A stretch of 64,000 bases of DNA, taken from the NCBI GenBank assembly GCA_963978545.1, contig OZ021729.1, positions 12,910,001 to 12,974,000 on the forward strand, given 5' to 3'. Source of the DNA: Linyphia triangularis (Eukaryota > Arthropoda > Arachnida > Araneae > Linyphiidae). The translations under genes and the position numbers were made by a program. Positions 44,089 to 55,700 of the stretch are shown piece after piece (the first letter of the stretch is position 1; every line of letters begins with the position of its first letter). A model generated the notes under the pieces. It saw only the letters and a list, made by a program, of their open reading frames with translations, searched no databases and was not told the origin of the DNA.

Positions 44089-44569
44089 TTAAAACTTGGA
44101 ATAAGCCTCTCTTAAATCAATTCTTTGTTGATCATATTCTGTGTGAGGGACATTTGCAGATGGTGAAACACATTTTTGAATTTCGAACTGTAATCTTAAT
44201 CTTTCTAGCTCATACTCTTCTTTTCTGCGAGCTTCTTCAATTTCAAGTTCTTCTTTTCTGCGTGCTTCCTCAATTCCTTCTTTTCTGCGTGTTTCCTCTA
44301 TTCCTTCTTTTCTGCGAGCTTCCTCAATTTCAAGTTCTTCTTTTCTGCGTTCTTTCTCAATTTCAAGTACTTCTCTTCTTAAAGAAATCATCTATTATAG
44401 TGACAAACATTTCTTTAACAAATTCGGTGTCGTAGTTCCGTGAATTAATTATCAAATTCTTCAGGTCAACTACCTTTAAATCTGGACTCGGATCTTCACT
44501 CAATTCTTGTGCCAACAGCTTAAGATCCTCTTTCTTTCCACGCCCCAAAAATGCCATGGCGAGAGTCAA
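44089..44569 (-). pseudogene. Gypsy Gag N-terminus with Glu/Arg/Lys coiled coil, frameshifted
   Basis: The frame 44363-44569 (MTLAMAFLGRGKKEDLKLLA...) is the likely Gag start. It changes frame near 44390 into 44089-44391, which has EEARRKEELEIEEARRKE-type repeats forming a long charged coiled coil. A further break separates this from 43917. The EEARRKE repeat number is prone to change by slippage. Confidence 0.65.
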
Positions 44570-44937
44570 ATCTTAAATGTACTTCAGAATTAACCAATAA
44601 AGACCAGCCAATTTGTTTACTTGAAAAATGATACGCAATATCAGAAACCACACTCGGGATTTCTGAAACAATAACTTCAAATGCGAAAGGAAATTCCCCA
44701 AATTCTCTTTCTGATCCGGATGATCCAAAACCTTTAATATTCAACTCGGGTCGAGTAATTGCTTTCAAATTATTCCTCTGGGTGAGTAATAACCGAAAAA
44801 TTATAAGGTTTAACTTAAAGTAGACTAGATATAACCTCCAACATTCAAATAAAATAACACTTATCTGTTCCGTTCATTTTCGTCACCGACACATATAGAC
44901 TCTTCTCTGGGTAGTTTTCGTATATTTTCGGGCTCCA

Positions 44938-44952
44938 GGTTTGGGCGCCACT
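44938..44952 (-). other. Gypsy primer binding site
   Basis: On the minus strand, two bases after the LTR end, the sequence runs TGGCGCCCAAACC. This fits the complement of a tRNA 3' end (the TGGCGCC type used by many retroelements). Confidence 0.7.
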
Positions 44953-44953
44953 T

Positions 44954-45195
44954 TATAGCAGTGATGTCGATGAGATAACAAACTTGTAAATGGTTAAGTG
45001 TTTACGATTGTAATAATACGAACGGTTTAAAGAAACAACTTTATTAGTTAATACGCCATTCTCCAAACTCAAACTGCTATCTTCAAATCTATAGAACACA
45101 ACTCCCAAGGTAAAGCGCGAGGATATCTAGTTATGACGGCACGAGGAGTTATTCATCCAGCTAGAGATGCACAAGGATATATTTATTCTGCTACA
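44954..45195 (-). repeat. Gypsy 5' LTR
   Basis: 242 bp, same orientation and length as 12963-13204, with about four substitutions. It is followed outward by the ATAG duplication and inward by the primer binding site. Confidence 0.92.
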
Positions 45196-45296
45196 ATAGC
45201 AAAAATATTTATATTACATTTTGCCAAATTATTGCAATTAATGTCAAATAGAACTCTATAAATGATGTTATATAGTACTTTATTTGTTAAAAATGT

Positions 45297-45713
45297 GTAA
45301 CGGTGTGCGGTAATGGAGAGTCGAACACAGGACTTCTAGATCAGAAGACAGGCGCGCTAAGCACTAGGCAAAAGTGATCACTTGTGACTAGGTATTGTAT
45401 CTGTCATTTGTACACAAAGACCACCACATAGCCCCTTAACTGGGAATCGCGAAGGGGTGAACGATTGAGTTGAGTGCGTTGCGTATGGCAGTGAGTCATC
45501 AGAAATGCTGAGGTGTTAGTATGGAGGTCGTGCAGTAGATGGTGCCACTGATGTGTTCGAATATTCGGGTCACCAATGTAGCGGTGTGCGCTAACGGGGA
45601 GTCGAACCCGGGACTCCTAGATCATCAGAAGACTGGCGCGCTAAGCACTAGGCAAAAGTGATCAATTGTGCCTAGATGTTGTATCTGTCATTTGTACACG
45701 AGACCACCACAAA
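45297..45713 (-). repeat. Two direct copies of a tRNA-derived SINE-like repeat
   Basis: Copies at about 45297-45427 and 45579-45713 share about 130 bp. On the minus strand they contain CCTAGTGCTTAGCGCGCC (A-box-like region) and a B-box CCGGGTTCGACTCCCCG; the first copy has a damaged B box. Spacing and sequence resemble a tRNA gene but with an extended lower region, so a tRNA-derived repeat is more likely than a working tRNA. Confidence 0.55.
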
Positions 45714-45727
45714 TGTATTACCGAAAT

Positions 45728-48158
45728 AATGCTACCATGTAAATTGGAAGGCAGTGTCCTATTTATTGCAACAAAATAATCATTGGAAAAGTATTGAAAG
45801 GTTTGATATAATACTATCTAAATTTTTTGACGTTTCTTTTAGTCAAATAGTTGCGGCCTGACGTTGTCCGACGTACAACCAGGTTTCAGTCTATTAAAAG
45901 TAGTGAGTATCCTTTCACGCCTATCCTCGATTTCACCACTTTATACACGAAACATCGAAAAGACATCGTGTTTCAGATAAGTTAGATTAGTCAAAATGCC
46001 TTTAAAAATATTTCAAATTGGATCAATAGATCTCGCATTAAAGGATCATAAAGGAGGGAAAGGGAAATGGGGAAGGTTTTTTAGAAATCTCATGTTGACT
46101 GTGACGTTTCTTTTCTTCAGAAGATCATATGCGCAACTTCTCTTTCCTCAAGATAATAACATTGGCGATTTGAATTTCCCCCCACTTACCAAAAAAAGAA
46201 AAGAAAAAAAACTCCGCAGGGACTATTCCTTTTTTGTGGCGAAAATTATGGTTTGCTTTTTTTATAGATCTGAATATTTTGTTGCCAAATTCGAAGTTTA
46301 TAAGGGTAGTGAGTTAGTTGAGAATAATTTACTTTGTAAAACTTGATTTCTGCTTTATTAGGATAGAGGTTCATTCATATTTTTTTTTACATATAAATAA
46401 TATTATAGTTTGGTTTAATGCAAAAGTAATAAATTTCATTTTTAGTCCTGCTTAGAAAAAATTAGCATTATACTTTCCTTCTGGAACAAATGATTATTAT
46501 TAATAAAACGAGTAATATTTGCAAAAATTATTGCTGAAAAACCTAAAAAAAATCATTAAATTCAATCCAGCAGTTTTGGTAAAAAATATGCACACGAAGT
46601 AACTATTTTTACAAAGTAAATTCCTATGTTAAATTACTAAAAAATTTAAGTTTTACTATTAGTATACTTTTCAAGAGAAAGTAAAATTCTCTTTTCTTTT
46701 TTGAAAAGGAAAATATGTTGAAAAGTATTTAAAAATTAATTAACAAACGTTTTTAATAATTATTGTATTTTGAAATTCAAATATATTGTCCATGAGTGCC
46801 GACAGGATTATTTGCAGGGAGGTGTAGATCGCCATAAGGCGACAAAAGTCTTTGTTTAATCCTAGATATTTCAGAAAATGGGAATTGGACTTTCTAATTT
46901 GATGTTAGTTAATAGCTGTACATAATTTTTTTGCTCGAACTGATAATTTACTACCTATATATTTTGTTCTAGTGAATTACTTCTTCCACATTATTTTTCA
47001 TAAGGCAGGAGGGAGTGTAAGTGCATGTTTCTTATATATCCCTGACACTGTCTCTATTATAAAAACGCAGTGTTTCGCGTAGGTAATTTTGTGTGATAGC
47101 AATAAGCTGCCAAGATTTTACAAAGAAGAATTTTTCCAGAACTTGTTTGATTAACTTTTTTTACAATTCTGAATTAGAGTCACCTATTTGATTAATATTT
47201 TTCATTTATTTTATTCAGTGTTGTAGTGCGATTTCCATCCACTTTTACACGTTTAATTAATTTCTTCGAAACTGCAATTTGAAAATTAAAAAAAAAATTG
47301 TATTGAAATGAAGCTTTATTGTACTACTCATGTTATTGAATTGGTTCAAGATTGTGAGAATGCATTCTATCTGCAAGTGATAAATGCCCCCCCCCCCCAA
47401 AAAAAAAGCACTTCGACAAATTATCCCCTTTGTTCGGGAAAGAAGGGGGTTATTTACTAAACAAAAATGAAAAATTAAATGAATTTGAGGGAACTTTAAC
47501 TAAAATGTGATGGGAATTTACTTAAAATATGACATTAATTACGTATTTATAAAATGCCATAAAATATTAAAAACACTGATTGAAATTAATTACACATTAA
47601 ATAAAATAATTCAATAAAAAAAATAACAATTAGTTATATAGTCATTAACAATTTATTACGCATTAATTAACACATAATTATATATTAATTAAAAAAATAT
47701 GCATTAATAAAATTTAATTAATAATAGATTACACCTTTGTCGCAAATTTTGACTAATTTTCACTACTTCTGTGTCGTAGTCTGTTATGTCAAGATCAAGA
47801 TCAGACTCAATTAAGAAAAATAATTAACGAGTTTAATATTCGACATTTCTATTAATCCAACTCTCACAAAGGCAACTAAAAAATGGCTTATTCTAAAAAC
47901 AGTTAAAAAAGAACAACAGAACAATAAATCATTGTTGCCATTTAAACTAAACTAAAAACTGAAATTATACAAATTTATATTTATTGTAAAAATGACGTCA
48001 CACCTTAAAGTTTTTGGGTGTAATTAAATAAAATTAAGTTTACATGTTCGTTTATTTCCGACACCTTAATGGATATTTTTTACATTTACTCTGTACTTGT
48101 CTTGATTTTAGTCGGGCAAAAGTATGTTTAACGCCCCCCCCCCCATTGATTGAAATTC
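45728..48158. other. No gene recognised
   Basis: AT-rich intergenic or intronic DNA with C-runs near 47389 and 48137. The 116-codon frame at 45996-46346 has no recognisable domain, and I do not call it. Confidence 0.4.
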
Positions 48159-48159
48159 T

Positions 48160-48366
48160 TAGCGACGACCCTGACCATATACACACAGACAGACATTTTT
48201 TCTAGATCACTTTTTTGAAATCAGGTGTTCCAAAACGTGGAGAAATGCAAAAAAAATCGACTTTTTTTTTTTACCGAATACACTTTCATTACCTTATGTA
48301 TATAAACATATGAGTAATTGAAAGTAAAATAGGACTTTTATTTCAAGGGTTAAAAAAAAAAAAATT
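48160..48366 (+). repeat. Dispersed repeat, ACTAGGGG family, 3' fragment
   Basis: It matches the 3' part of the copy at 163-924 (GACCATATACACACAGACAG ... GTTCCAAAACGTGGAGAAAT) and ends in an A-rich tail. The 5' part is missing. Confidence 0.55.
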
Positions 48367-48623
48367 TCCTGTACACAAAAAAGGAAGTAGTTATTGTAAA
48401 ACACCAACCAAGCAGATTTCATCGATTTGACAAAAAATTTCGAGACTATATATATGCCTGAGTAGTTTAATGTATTACAAGTAGTAGTTTATTGTATGCA
48501 GTGTATATGATAAAAGACAACATTTCGGAAAGGATTTGATCCATATATAAACCACTTTTTCCTTGGATACGGCCTTGATAAATTACAAATCGTTGAATTC
48601 TATGCAAAAATAATCACAAACAA

Positions 48624-48626
<3 letters not shown>

Positions 48627-48664
<38 letters not shown>
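48627..48664. repeat. Poly-T tract
   Basis: A run of about 38 T, possibly a minus-strand retroposon tail. Confidence 0.85.
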
Positions 48665-48666
<2 letters not shown>

Positions 48667-48764
48667 AACAGACATTTTATTGGGTGAAGAAATACTTTAT
48701 TTTGCAATAAAAAGTTAGTGATTTCAGATATCTTTTAAAAAATGTACAAGAATGATTAGTGACA

Positions 48765-49010
48765 ACCCAGATAACATTTTAACCTTTTAAAACCCTTGTG
48801 AAACCTCTCAAACGAAAAGGATGCAAAGTTCAGATGTCAAGGGGCTAACATATATAAAACCTTGAAAAAAGGGGTCCTAGTCTCCATTAGGTGTCAGGCT
48901 TTTTGTTACTTTTTCATGACCACAATTGCCACATGGTTTTCGCAGTAAAGGGTGTGTAAACCTTTTCATGATAAGATTGCCACAAGGTTTTCACTATATT
49001 TCACCACCTC
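48765..49010 (+). repeat. CCCAGATA-family repeat, second copy (left-end type)
   Basis: It starts CCCAGATAACATTTTAACC and follows 14461-14760 through AAAACCCTTGTGAAACCTCT, GGTCCTAGTCTCC and TTGCCACAAGGTTTTC. It shows that the left end of the 28-kb insertion belongs to a dispersed family. No partner right end was found here. Confidence 0.7.
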
Positions 49011-50350
49011 AAAAATAAAAGTTAGAATAAAATGTTTAAAAAAAAAATCAAGGTGGAACGGTATCTTTAGTATCTGGGATAAGAGAAAATGTGAGTACTG
49101 GATTGAAAAAAATGTTTGAAGTCATGCAAAACTTCTTGTAACAAAAATATTACTACTTTTTCTGGTTATATATTTCATGTTTCTGCATGATCCCGACAAA
49201 ACTGCCTTATTTTTATTCTATTGATAGTTAGAATTTTTTAAAATTTAAAATTAATTTTCTAAACATTTTTATTTTAAGTGCAAATGCACCAATTCCTTTT
49301 TCCGGAAGTCATATGTGTGACGTTACCAGTTCCTGTTTATATACCTAAAACTAATGCCAAACACATAAAACATTTTCTATATCCGGAACTTCATAACCAA
49401 TAGAATCGTCGAAATGTCTCACCCCATCGTCGAGCTGTGCTGTTACATGCTGTTATATCATTCATGTATTTTATGTTTATGATGTAACGCATATCCCGTT
49501 TTGATAGATAACGCTCATACAATTGTTTGTTGTTATCAACAGCTGGTAAAATTATGTAATTTTTCAAAACACCGCAATTTTTTGCTGTTCATTAAAATCA
49601 ATTGAGTTGTTTCTGAACTATTAAACAACATAGAAGACATCCAGTAAACTATCCTGAGGTGTTACTTTTGGTTTTAAAAATCTTCATCCGCTTCATAATA
49701 TTATATAACATTGAAAAGCCATAAAAATGAAAATTGAGCTTATGTATGTCTCTCCAAAATGGAGTTGAATATCTTTGAAATGAGGTTAAAAATACATCTA
49801 TTCAACAAATGTGGTTACTCGTAGCTTTAGGAGTTTTTAACAGAAAGGCTTGACAATTGTGATATTAGAATAAATAGATGATTATATTGCTCAAGTAAGT
49901 GGAAATTTATTGAATAATTTGAATATTTTTAACTGTATTCGTATGGACGAAATTTTATGCTGATTCGCCTTTTACCATGATGTGGCATAAGATTTGAAAA
50001 TTGTAAATATCTTGGTATTTATACCTAATGTTGTGTACATATCCAATTGATTGTACATCACTTTTTCTTCGATTCATAAATATCATTTAACATAAAATAT
50101 AGGTTAAGAATTGATGTGAATAATACATAAATTGAAAAATGGCACATAGTTGTTGAATAACAACTACCTCTAGTTTCTATACTCCAGGTTAATAGACTGA
50201 AGTTTTGCTTGTGTGCAAAACAGTTGTAGTATGCCATGAATCACATTTTAAAGGTTTAATTTTTTGTATCTTCAATGGGAAATATTATTTACATTGATGA
50301 CCCTTGACCTACATTGGTTAAGATTTACTGTACTGACCCCCTTGTCGACT
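49011..50350. other. No gene recognised
   Basis: AT-rich non-coding sequence; no element boundary or exon supported. Confidence 0.4.
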
Positions 50351-50878
50351 TTTTGAAAGTTGGCGATTCGGCGCTGAATGCTGCAACCCGTCGCCAAGTT
50401 TTTCCGATAATCCTAGTGACCGTTTGGGCTTAGCTTAAATAATTTTTATTAATGGGGTTATGGCCCAAAGGCCTTTACCCCTTCATCTTATTGGTTACAT
50501 TATTGAGTGAATATCTGATTTACAACACAGAGAAATACCACAAACAAAGTAAAACTTAACAGAAAATATAACAAAAGTATAAACAAAACAAGATAACAAC
50601 AAATGTCAAAAGTCAGATTATGAAAATTTCAGTCTTAGATTAAATGGATGACATCAAACATCTCGGTCTATTCCTAGTTGACGTTAAAATATCGCCAAGC
50701 CGATTTGGCTCTGTTTTGTAGGCGATACAGTTCTAAATTTGGCAACCCCATTTTTTTATTGACGTGCTTTGGCTTCAACCTTCCTATACTACAAATCATG
50801 GAGCTGGTTCGTTTCTCAATTTTTCATATTGGAATTCCGAATTGGCGACATTCTGGCTTTGTCGCCAACTTTTCAAAA
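50351..50878. mobile_element. MITE-like inverted-repeat element
   Basis: TTTTGAAAGTTGGCGA (50351-50366) is inverted as TCGCCAACTTTTCAAAA (50862-50878), with one A indel. Additional TTGGCGA/TCGCCAA motifs lie inside. The element spans about 530 bp without coding capacity. Exact ends and target duplication are unclear. Confidence 0.5.
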
Positions 50879-51441
50879 GTGCGCCAACCCATAAACGTGA
50901 ACTAGGAATTTACCAACATCTCGTTAAATCTGGGCTTACTGATTATTAGAATTTTATTTGGGAGGGAGTTGGGCTAAATATGCAAAACTCGGTTATGAGT
51001 GGTAAGGTGCATTATAACAAAGAAATACAATTGATGAGCAAAAGATAAGAAAATAAATGTATGGCGGGTCATAAAATATCCATATACAAGTGAATCTGAA
51101 TATAAGATAAAAGTCGAAGGTAATTTATCTAACTGTGGGAAGCTTATGCCCAAGCACAGATTGAGTGGGCAACATCAACCAGCTTGTTAAATCTGTGCTT
51201 GGGTTTTTCCTAAGAAAAATCTGGTTGATAGGGAATTGGTCTAGTAGCATAATTCATAAAGGATGAGAAAAAGGTATAAGTAATGATAATTCAGCATAAT
51301 GTGCAGTAAAATATAGAAGCAATAAATCAAATCCAGATTGTGTGTGTGACATCAACCATCTCATTAAATCTGGACCTGTAGCAATAATTTTTATGTAAAA
51401 AGCATGTCTTGGATGAGTAAAATACAGGACATAGTGAAGCA
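50879..51441. other. No gene recognised
   Basis: Contains two copies of an AACATCAACC/TAAATCTG-like phrase (about 51167-51200 and 51349-51376), suggesting degraded repeats. No gene. Confidence 0.35.
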
Positions 51442-52491
51442 GGGTTCCCACGGTCACTGAAAGTCATTAAAAGTGTTTTAATATTATTTAATCTGTTTTC
51501 AAGGCTTTGAAAATGCTTAGAGATTTTTGAAAGTCCTTAATTTTTGTGGATGAGTGCTCAACTGCAAAAGTTATAAAAATACCACTCGGACTTGCTATAC
51601 AGCATGACTGCCATTTATCTGCACCGAATCGGAATTCTTTGATATATTTGTATAACGCATCCACCAACTTGTAATTTTTTTTGGGGAATGTACTTTATTA
51701 AAAATTTATTTATAGACATTACATCTGCAAACAAATTTTCAAAGGTCCTTAAAAACATTATTTAGATCTTTAAAAGTCATTGAAAAGTAAGAAAATGTCA
51801 TGGAAATTCATGAATTTAGACATTGGGTAAACTTTGAATGGAAAGTCATGATTTTGAGCAAAAAATAGCCATAAGTCAAGGAAATACAGTGAATTTCATG
51901 GATTTCTAAACATTTTCAGTAAATTCATGTAACTGACGTCGTAAACACTATGATCTCTATTCAGTTGGGTTTTATTTACGTTTTGTTGGAAACAATGATC
52001 ACAGTGAAAAACCGGGACCAATGAAATCGTTTCTAAACTCCAAATTTGTGATATCACACGAGTTAGGTCTTGTAGGTAAAAAAAAAATTCATTATATGAG
52101 AGCTGAAATAAACAGTTTTGATTAGCATATGTTTACATTTTTGTATTTTATTTTTTTCCCTTTTTCTTTCTTCTATTTTGCATTGTTGATATCAAAACAT
52201 TTTTAATTTATTTAATTATATAATTAATACTGAAATATCAAAGAACAGAACATTATTTTTCCCTTTTTCTTCTGATTTGAATATTACTGAAACAAGAATT
52301 TTTATTTAATTTAAAATAAAACTTTATAAAAATCATTTTATGGTACATTTATTTACCTACTATGTTTGTGTTATTAAAATTCATATAGGTTATTATTTTT
52401 GTGATTTGATTTCTTGAGTCATGGAAAATTATTTGCTTCAATCTTGAATAGTCATGGATTTGTGACATTTTATTTTGGCAGAAACCCTGTA
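51442..52491. mobile_element. Longer relative of the CAGGGTTCCCAC MITE
   Basis: It begins CAGGGTTCCCACGGTCACTG, as in 4180-4597, with the same AAAGTCATTAAAAGTG repeats. It ends near GGCAGAAACCCTG at 52491. The right part is extra relative to the short copy. No target duplication is evident. Confidence 0.5.
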
Positions 52492-52799
52492 CATAACACT
52501 TTCGGCTCTTTCTTGTAGTATGAAGCACAATGTCCTAGGCTAAAGGTAAAAGACATTTTTGAAAAGCACTATGCTCCATCTTAACAAAAGAGAGAAAAGA
52601 TCGTAACTGTAACATTCATTTGGCTCTCGTGTAAATTTGCTCTTTGTGACATTGTACGCTTTTCTTCCGGGATACAGTTTATATTCAATGTAAGAGTATT
52701 ATATTGAAATTGTAAAGATCTTTATTTACATCTACTAAATTTTTCTTTGACTTTACAGGTGTCCACTCCCTGCTTTCTGAGCTTACATATCTGTTTAAA

Positions 52800-55700
52800 A
52801 TGACTGAAAAGAACCACCCCACACCTTGTCTAGCTGCAGCCGTCATGAGTCCTGTTCCGTCAACCTCGAAAGTAGCAAAGTATGTAAGCCTCTTGCAATT
52901 AACCAGTTGAGTAAAAACTGTATCTAATTTTTACAGATTGATGTCAAGACAAGTATTTGGCCTTATTAAATACAGAGTGGTCATAAATTTTATCGTAATT
53001 TATGTAAAATTTCAAGAAAGTCGGAGAAATTTTCATCATTGTTTTGAAGGTATGTTTCCCATTTTTATCCGTATTTTGGCGCCATTTATCTGGAGAATTG
53101 TGGAAGAGGAGAATTGTTAGAAGTTTCATATTGTGGAAAAATCTAAACTTTTCATTACTGGAAAAACATTTTAATAAAATTGGCTTATTATCTTTTTGAC
53201 ATACATATTTTATTTTATCAGGGTGTCTACACATCTGAAAAAGTTGAGGAAATTTGAAAAAAAGTTTGCCATAAAATCAGGCAATTTTTTAGAAATCTAT
53301 CAGGGAATTATCTTCTTCGCAAGCACTACAGCCTGTTACAGGCCAAGGCTGTCACTCCAGTTCTTCTCCATCTGACTCTATCCGCGCAATAGCCCTCCAT
53401 CGGCTCACTCCCACCTGCTTTAGGTCTTTTTCAACACTATCAATCCATCTGTTGGGTGTTTATCCCCTTTTTTGTTTGCCTTCTATATTTAAAAATTTAT
53501 TTTTGTTTGTTTGGGGATGCATTATTATATCTATATGTATGCCCCAGCCATCTAATACGAGATGCTTTAACTATTTTCATTGTATCGGGTTCGCCCTATT
53601 TTTATAGATTTCATGATTATATGCGATTCTCCATTCGTAATTTTTTTTATTGATCCAAAAGTTTTCATTAAAAAATAAGTTAAAGGTCCTCTTCCACCAA
53701 GTTCAATGCCCATTATTTGCTTCCATAAAGAGCAACAAGTCTTATCAATGTCTTATATTGGCTTATTTTAGTTTTAATGCTGATTAATTTAGATTTAATT
53801 TGGTTTCTAAGGCCATAGAAACATCTATTGGCCATGGCGAGTCTGCTTTTTATTTAAATTTTTATGTAATTGCAGTTTGAGATCGTTGTGTCCTGGTACT
53901 TGAACTGCTTTACAGTCTTAAAAGTATAATTTTTGATCTTCAGAGGGAATAAATCTGTGGTTTTATGTGTTGCAATCATAAATTTAGTTTTATCTGCGTT
54001 AATGGTTAAACCCATCTTCCTTGCTGCATTCCCAAGGGATACAAAAGCTTCGACAATCGCCCTGTTTAGTTTGCCCAATGATATCAATGTCATCAGCAAA
54101 AGCTAGCATTTGGTCAGGCTCATTGTTCTTTGTAGGATAGTTCCGCTTGTGTTTAATTCCGAGTCTCTCGCTGCTTTTTCCAGGGCCGAGTTAAACAAAT
54201 AGGCATGAGAGTGAGTTTCCTTGTCGTAAACCTTTCTCAGTATAGAAAGTTTCCAAGATATGCGACATAATTTTAATTCTGTATTTCACTGTCTTAAGAA
54301 TCATCCTTGTGAGATTTATCAATTTCTTTGGTATGTTAAATTCCACCATTGCTTGGAGTGGTTTTTCTCTGTTCACGCTGTCATACGCAGCTTTAAATCA
54401 ATGAAAAGGTGGTAAGTATCAATGTTGTATTCTTTTGTTCTTTCCAGTATTTGTCTAATAGAGTGTATTTGATCAGTCATACTTTTTCTTTTTTGGAAAC
54501 CACTTTGGTAGTTCCCAATAACTTTGGATGTGCATGAAAGCAATCGTTTATATAAAATAGTGGACAAGATTTGCTGTATTCAATAGCGTAATTCCCCAGT
54601 AATTACAATACAGGGAATTATCAGGGAGCTGTTTTTCCTGAATTTTGTTGCCTTTCTGAAATAGATGGATCTAAGGGTATTCAACCTGTTGTTTAGTGTG
54701 ACATTACGGAGCTTTTATGATGTATTCTGACTATCAAAAATGTAGGTCTCTGCGTATGTGCTTTTGCTTTGATGTAGTAATTGCTATTTTTAAGACTTTT
54801 TGTCAGTGTATGAGGCACTAAACTTAAACTTTCCCCAGTTCTGATAGTGCCTACACTGTGACATTTAGCTTAAACGTTATGCCTGCACGTTTTGCTTAGC
54901 CTTTGAAATGGAACTTTCCCCTGTTGTAATAGCCACTGTAAAAGCCGTTACACTAATGCTTCTACCTATTCTGATAGCCCCTACATTGATTTCCCCCCGT
55001 TGTGATAGCCACTCGAAGCTTTTGGTATTGTGAGAACCATTATATTGAAACATTTTGCATTTTACATCCTGTCTCTGGCTGTTATTTTCTCAAAATTACT
55101 ATATTTTTTTTCCAAGAGCAGAAAATGATTATTTTTAGAAAAATAAAATAGATTTTAACTGCTTCCGTATAAGTTAAAAATACTGCTTCGGAGAAAAAGA
55201 GATGACAAAAAAGTTATGTAACTAATACTTCATTGTTATCTGATGAAATCTTTCAAGTGTTATGATTGTTTATTTATGCACATGAAAACATCTTTTTTAG
55301 TCATTTAACGTACATGTGTGTGTATAGTTTGATATTGTACAAATTAACTTACTGAACATTGCTATACTTATCTGAATTTTTTTTTTATCAAATCTTGAAC
55401 TTGTAGCACCGAAGCACGCATACAGAGAAATGTTGCAGAGAAGCAAAGGCGGGATAAATTGAATGGATACATCAGTGAACTGGCTAATATTGTACCAATG
55501 GTTTCGATGTCATCTAGACGTCTGGATAAAACCAGCATCTTAAGATTGAGTGCTGCTCATTTACGAATATGTAAAAGTAAGTGCTACTTGATAGGTAGTT
55601 TCTCATTGATACTGATACACCTATTTTTAATCAGGATTGGAAAAAAACAGTTTTTTTTTCTCTAAAAAAAAAAACAACTTTTTTTTTAAAATCCTTTTCT

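Larger units (their letters stand above)
12963..45195 (-). mobile_element. Ty3/Gypsy LTR retrotransposon, split by a 28-kb insertion
   Basis: Two 242-bp LTRs in the same orientation bound the element, and both outer flanks are ATAG (12959-12962 and 45196-45199), a 4-bp target duplication. On the minus strand the order is 5' LTR, PBS, gag with zinc knuckle, protease, the very start of RT, then integrase and 3' LTR. Without the insertion at 14461-42432 it would be about 4.3 kb. The RT catalytic core and RNase H are missing, so it is non-autonomous, and several frameshifts interrupt the remaining frames. The LTRs differ at about 4 of 242 positions. Confidence 0.9.

Noticed and set aside
45579..45713. 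A functional tRNA gene
   Set aside because: The A and B box regions are present but the cloverleaf is not convincing and a near copy lies 284 bp away; a tRNA-derived repeat is more likely.
45996..46346. 116-codon + frame
   Set aside because: No domain, low complexity, no splice or promoter support; likely chance in non-coding DNA.
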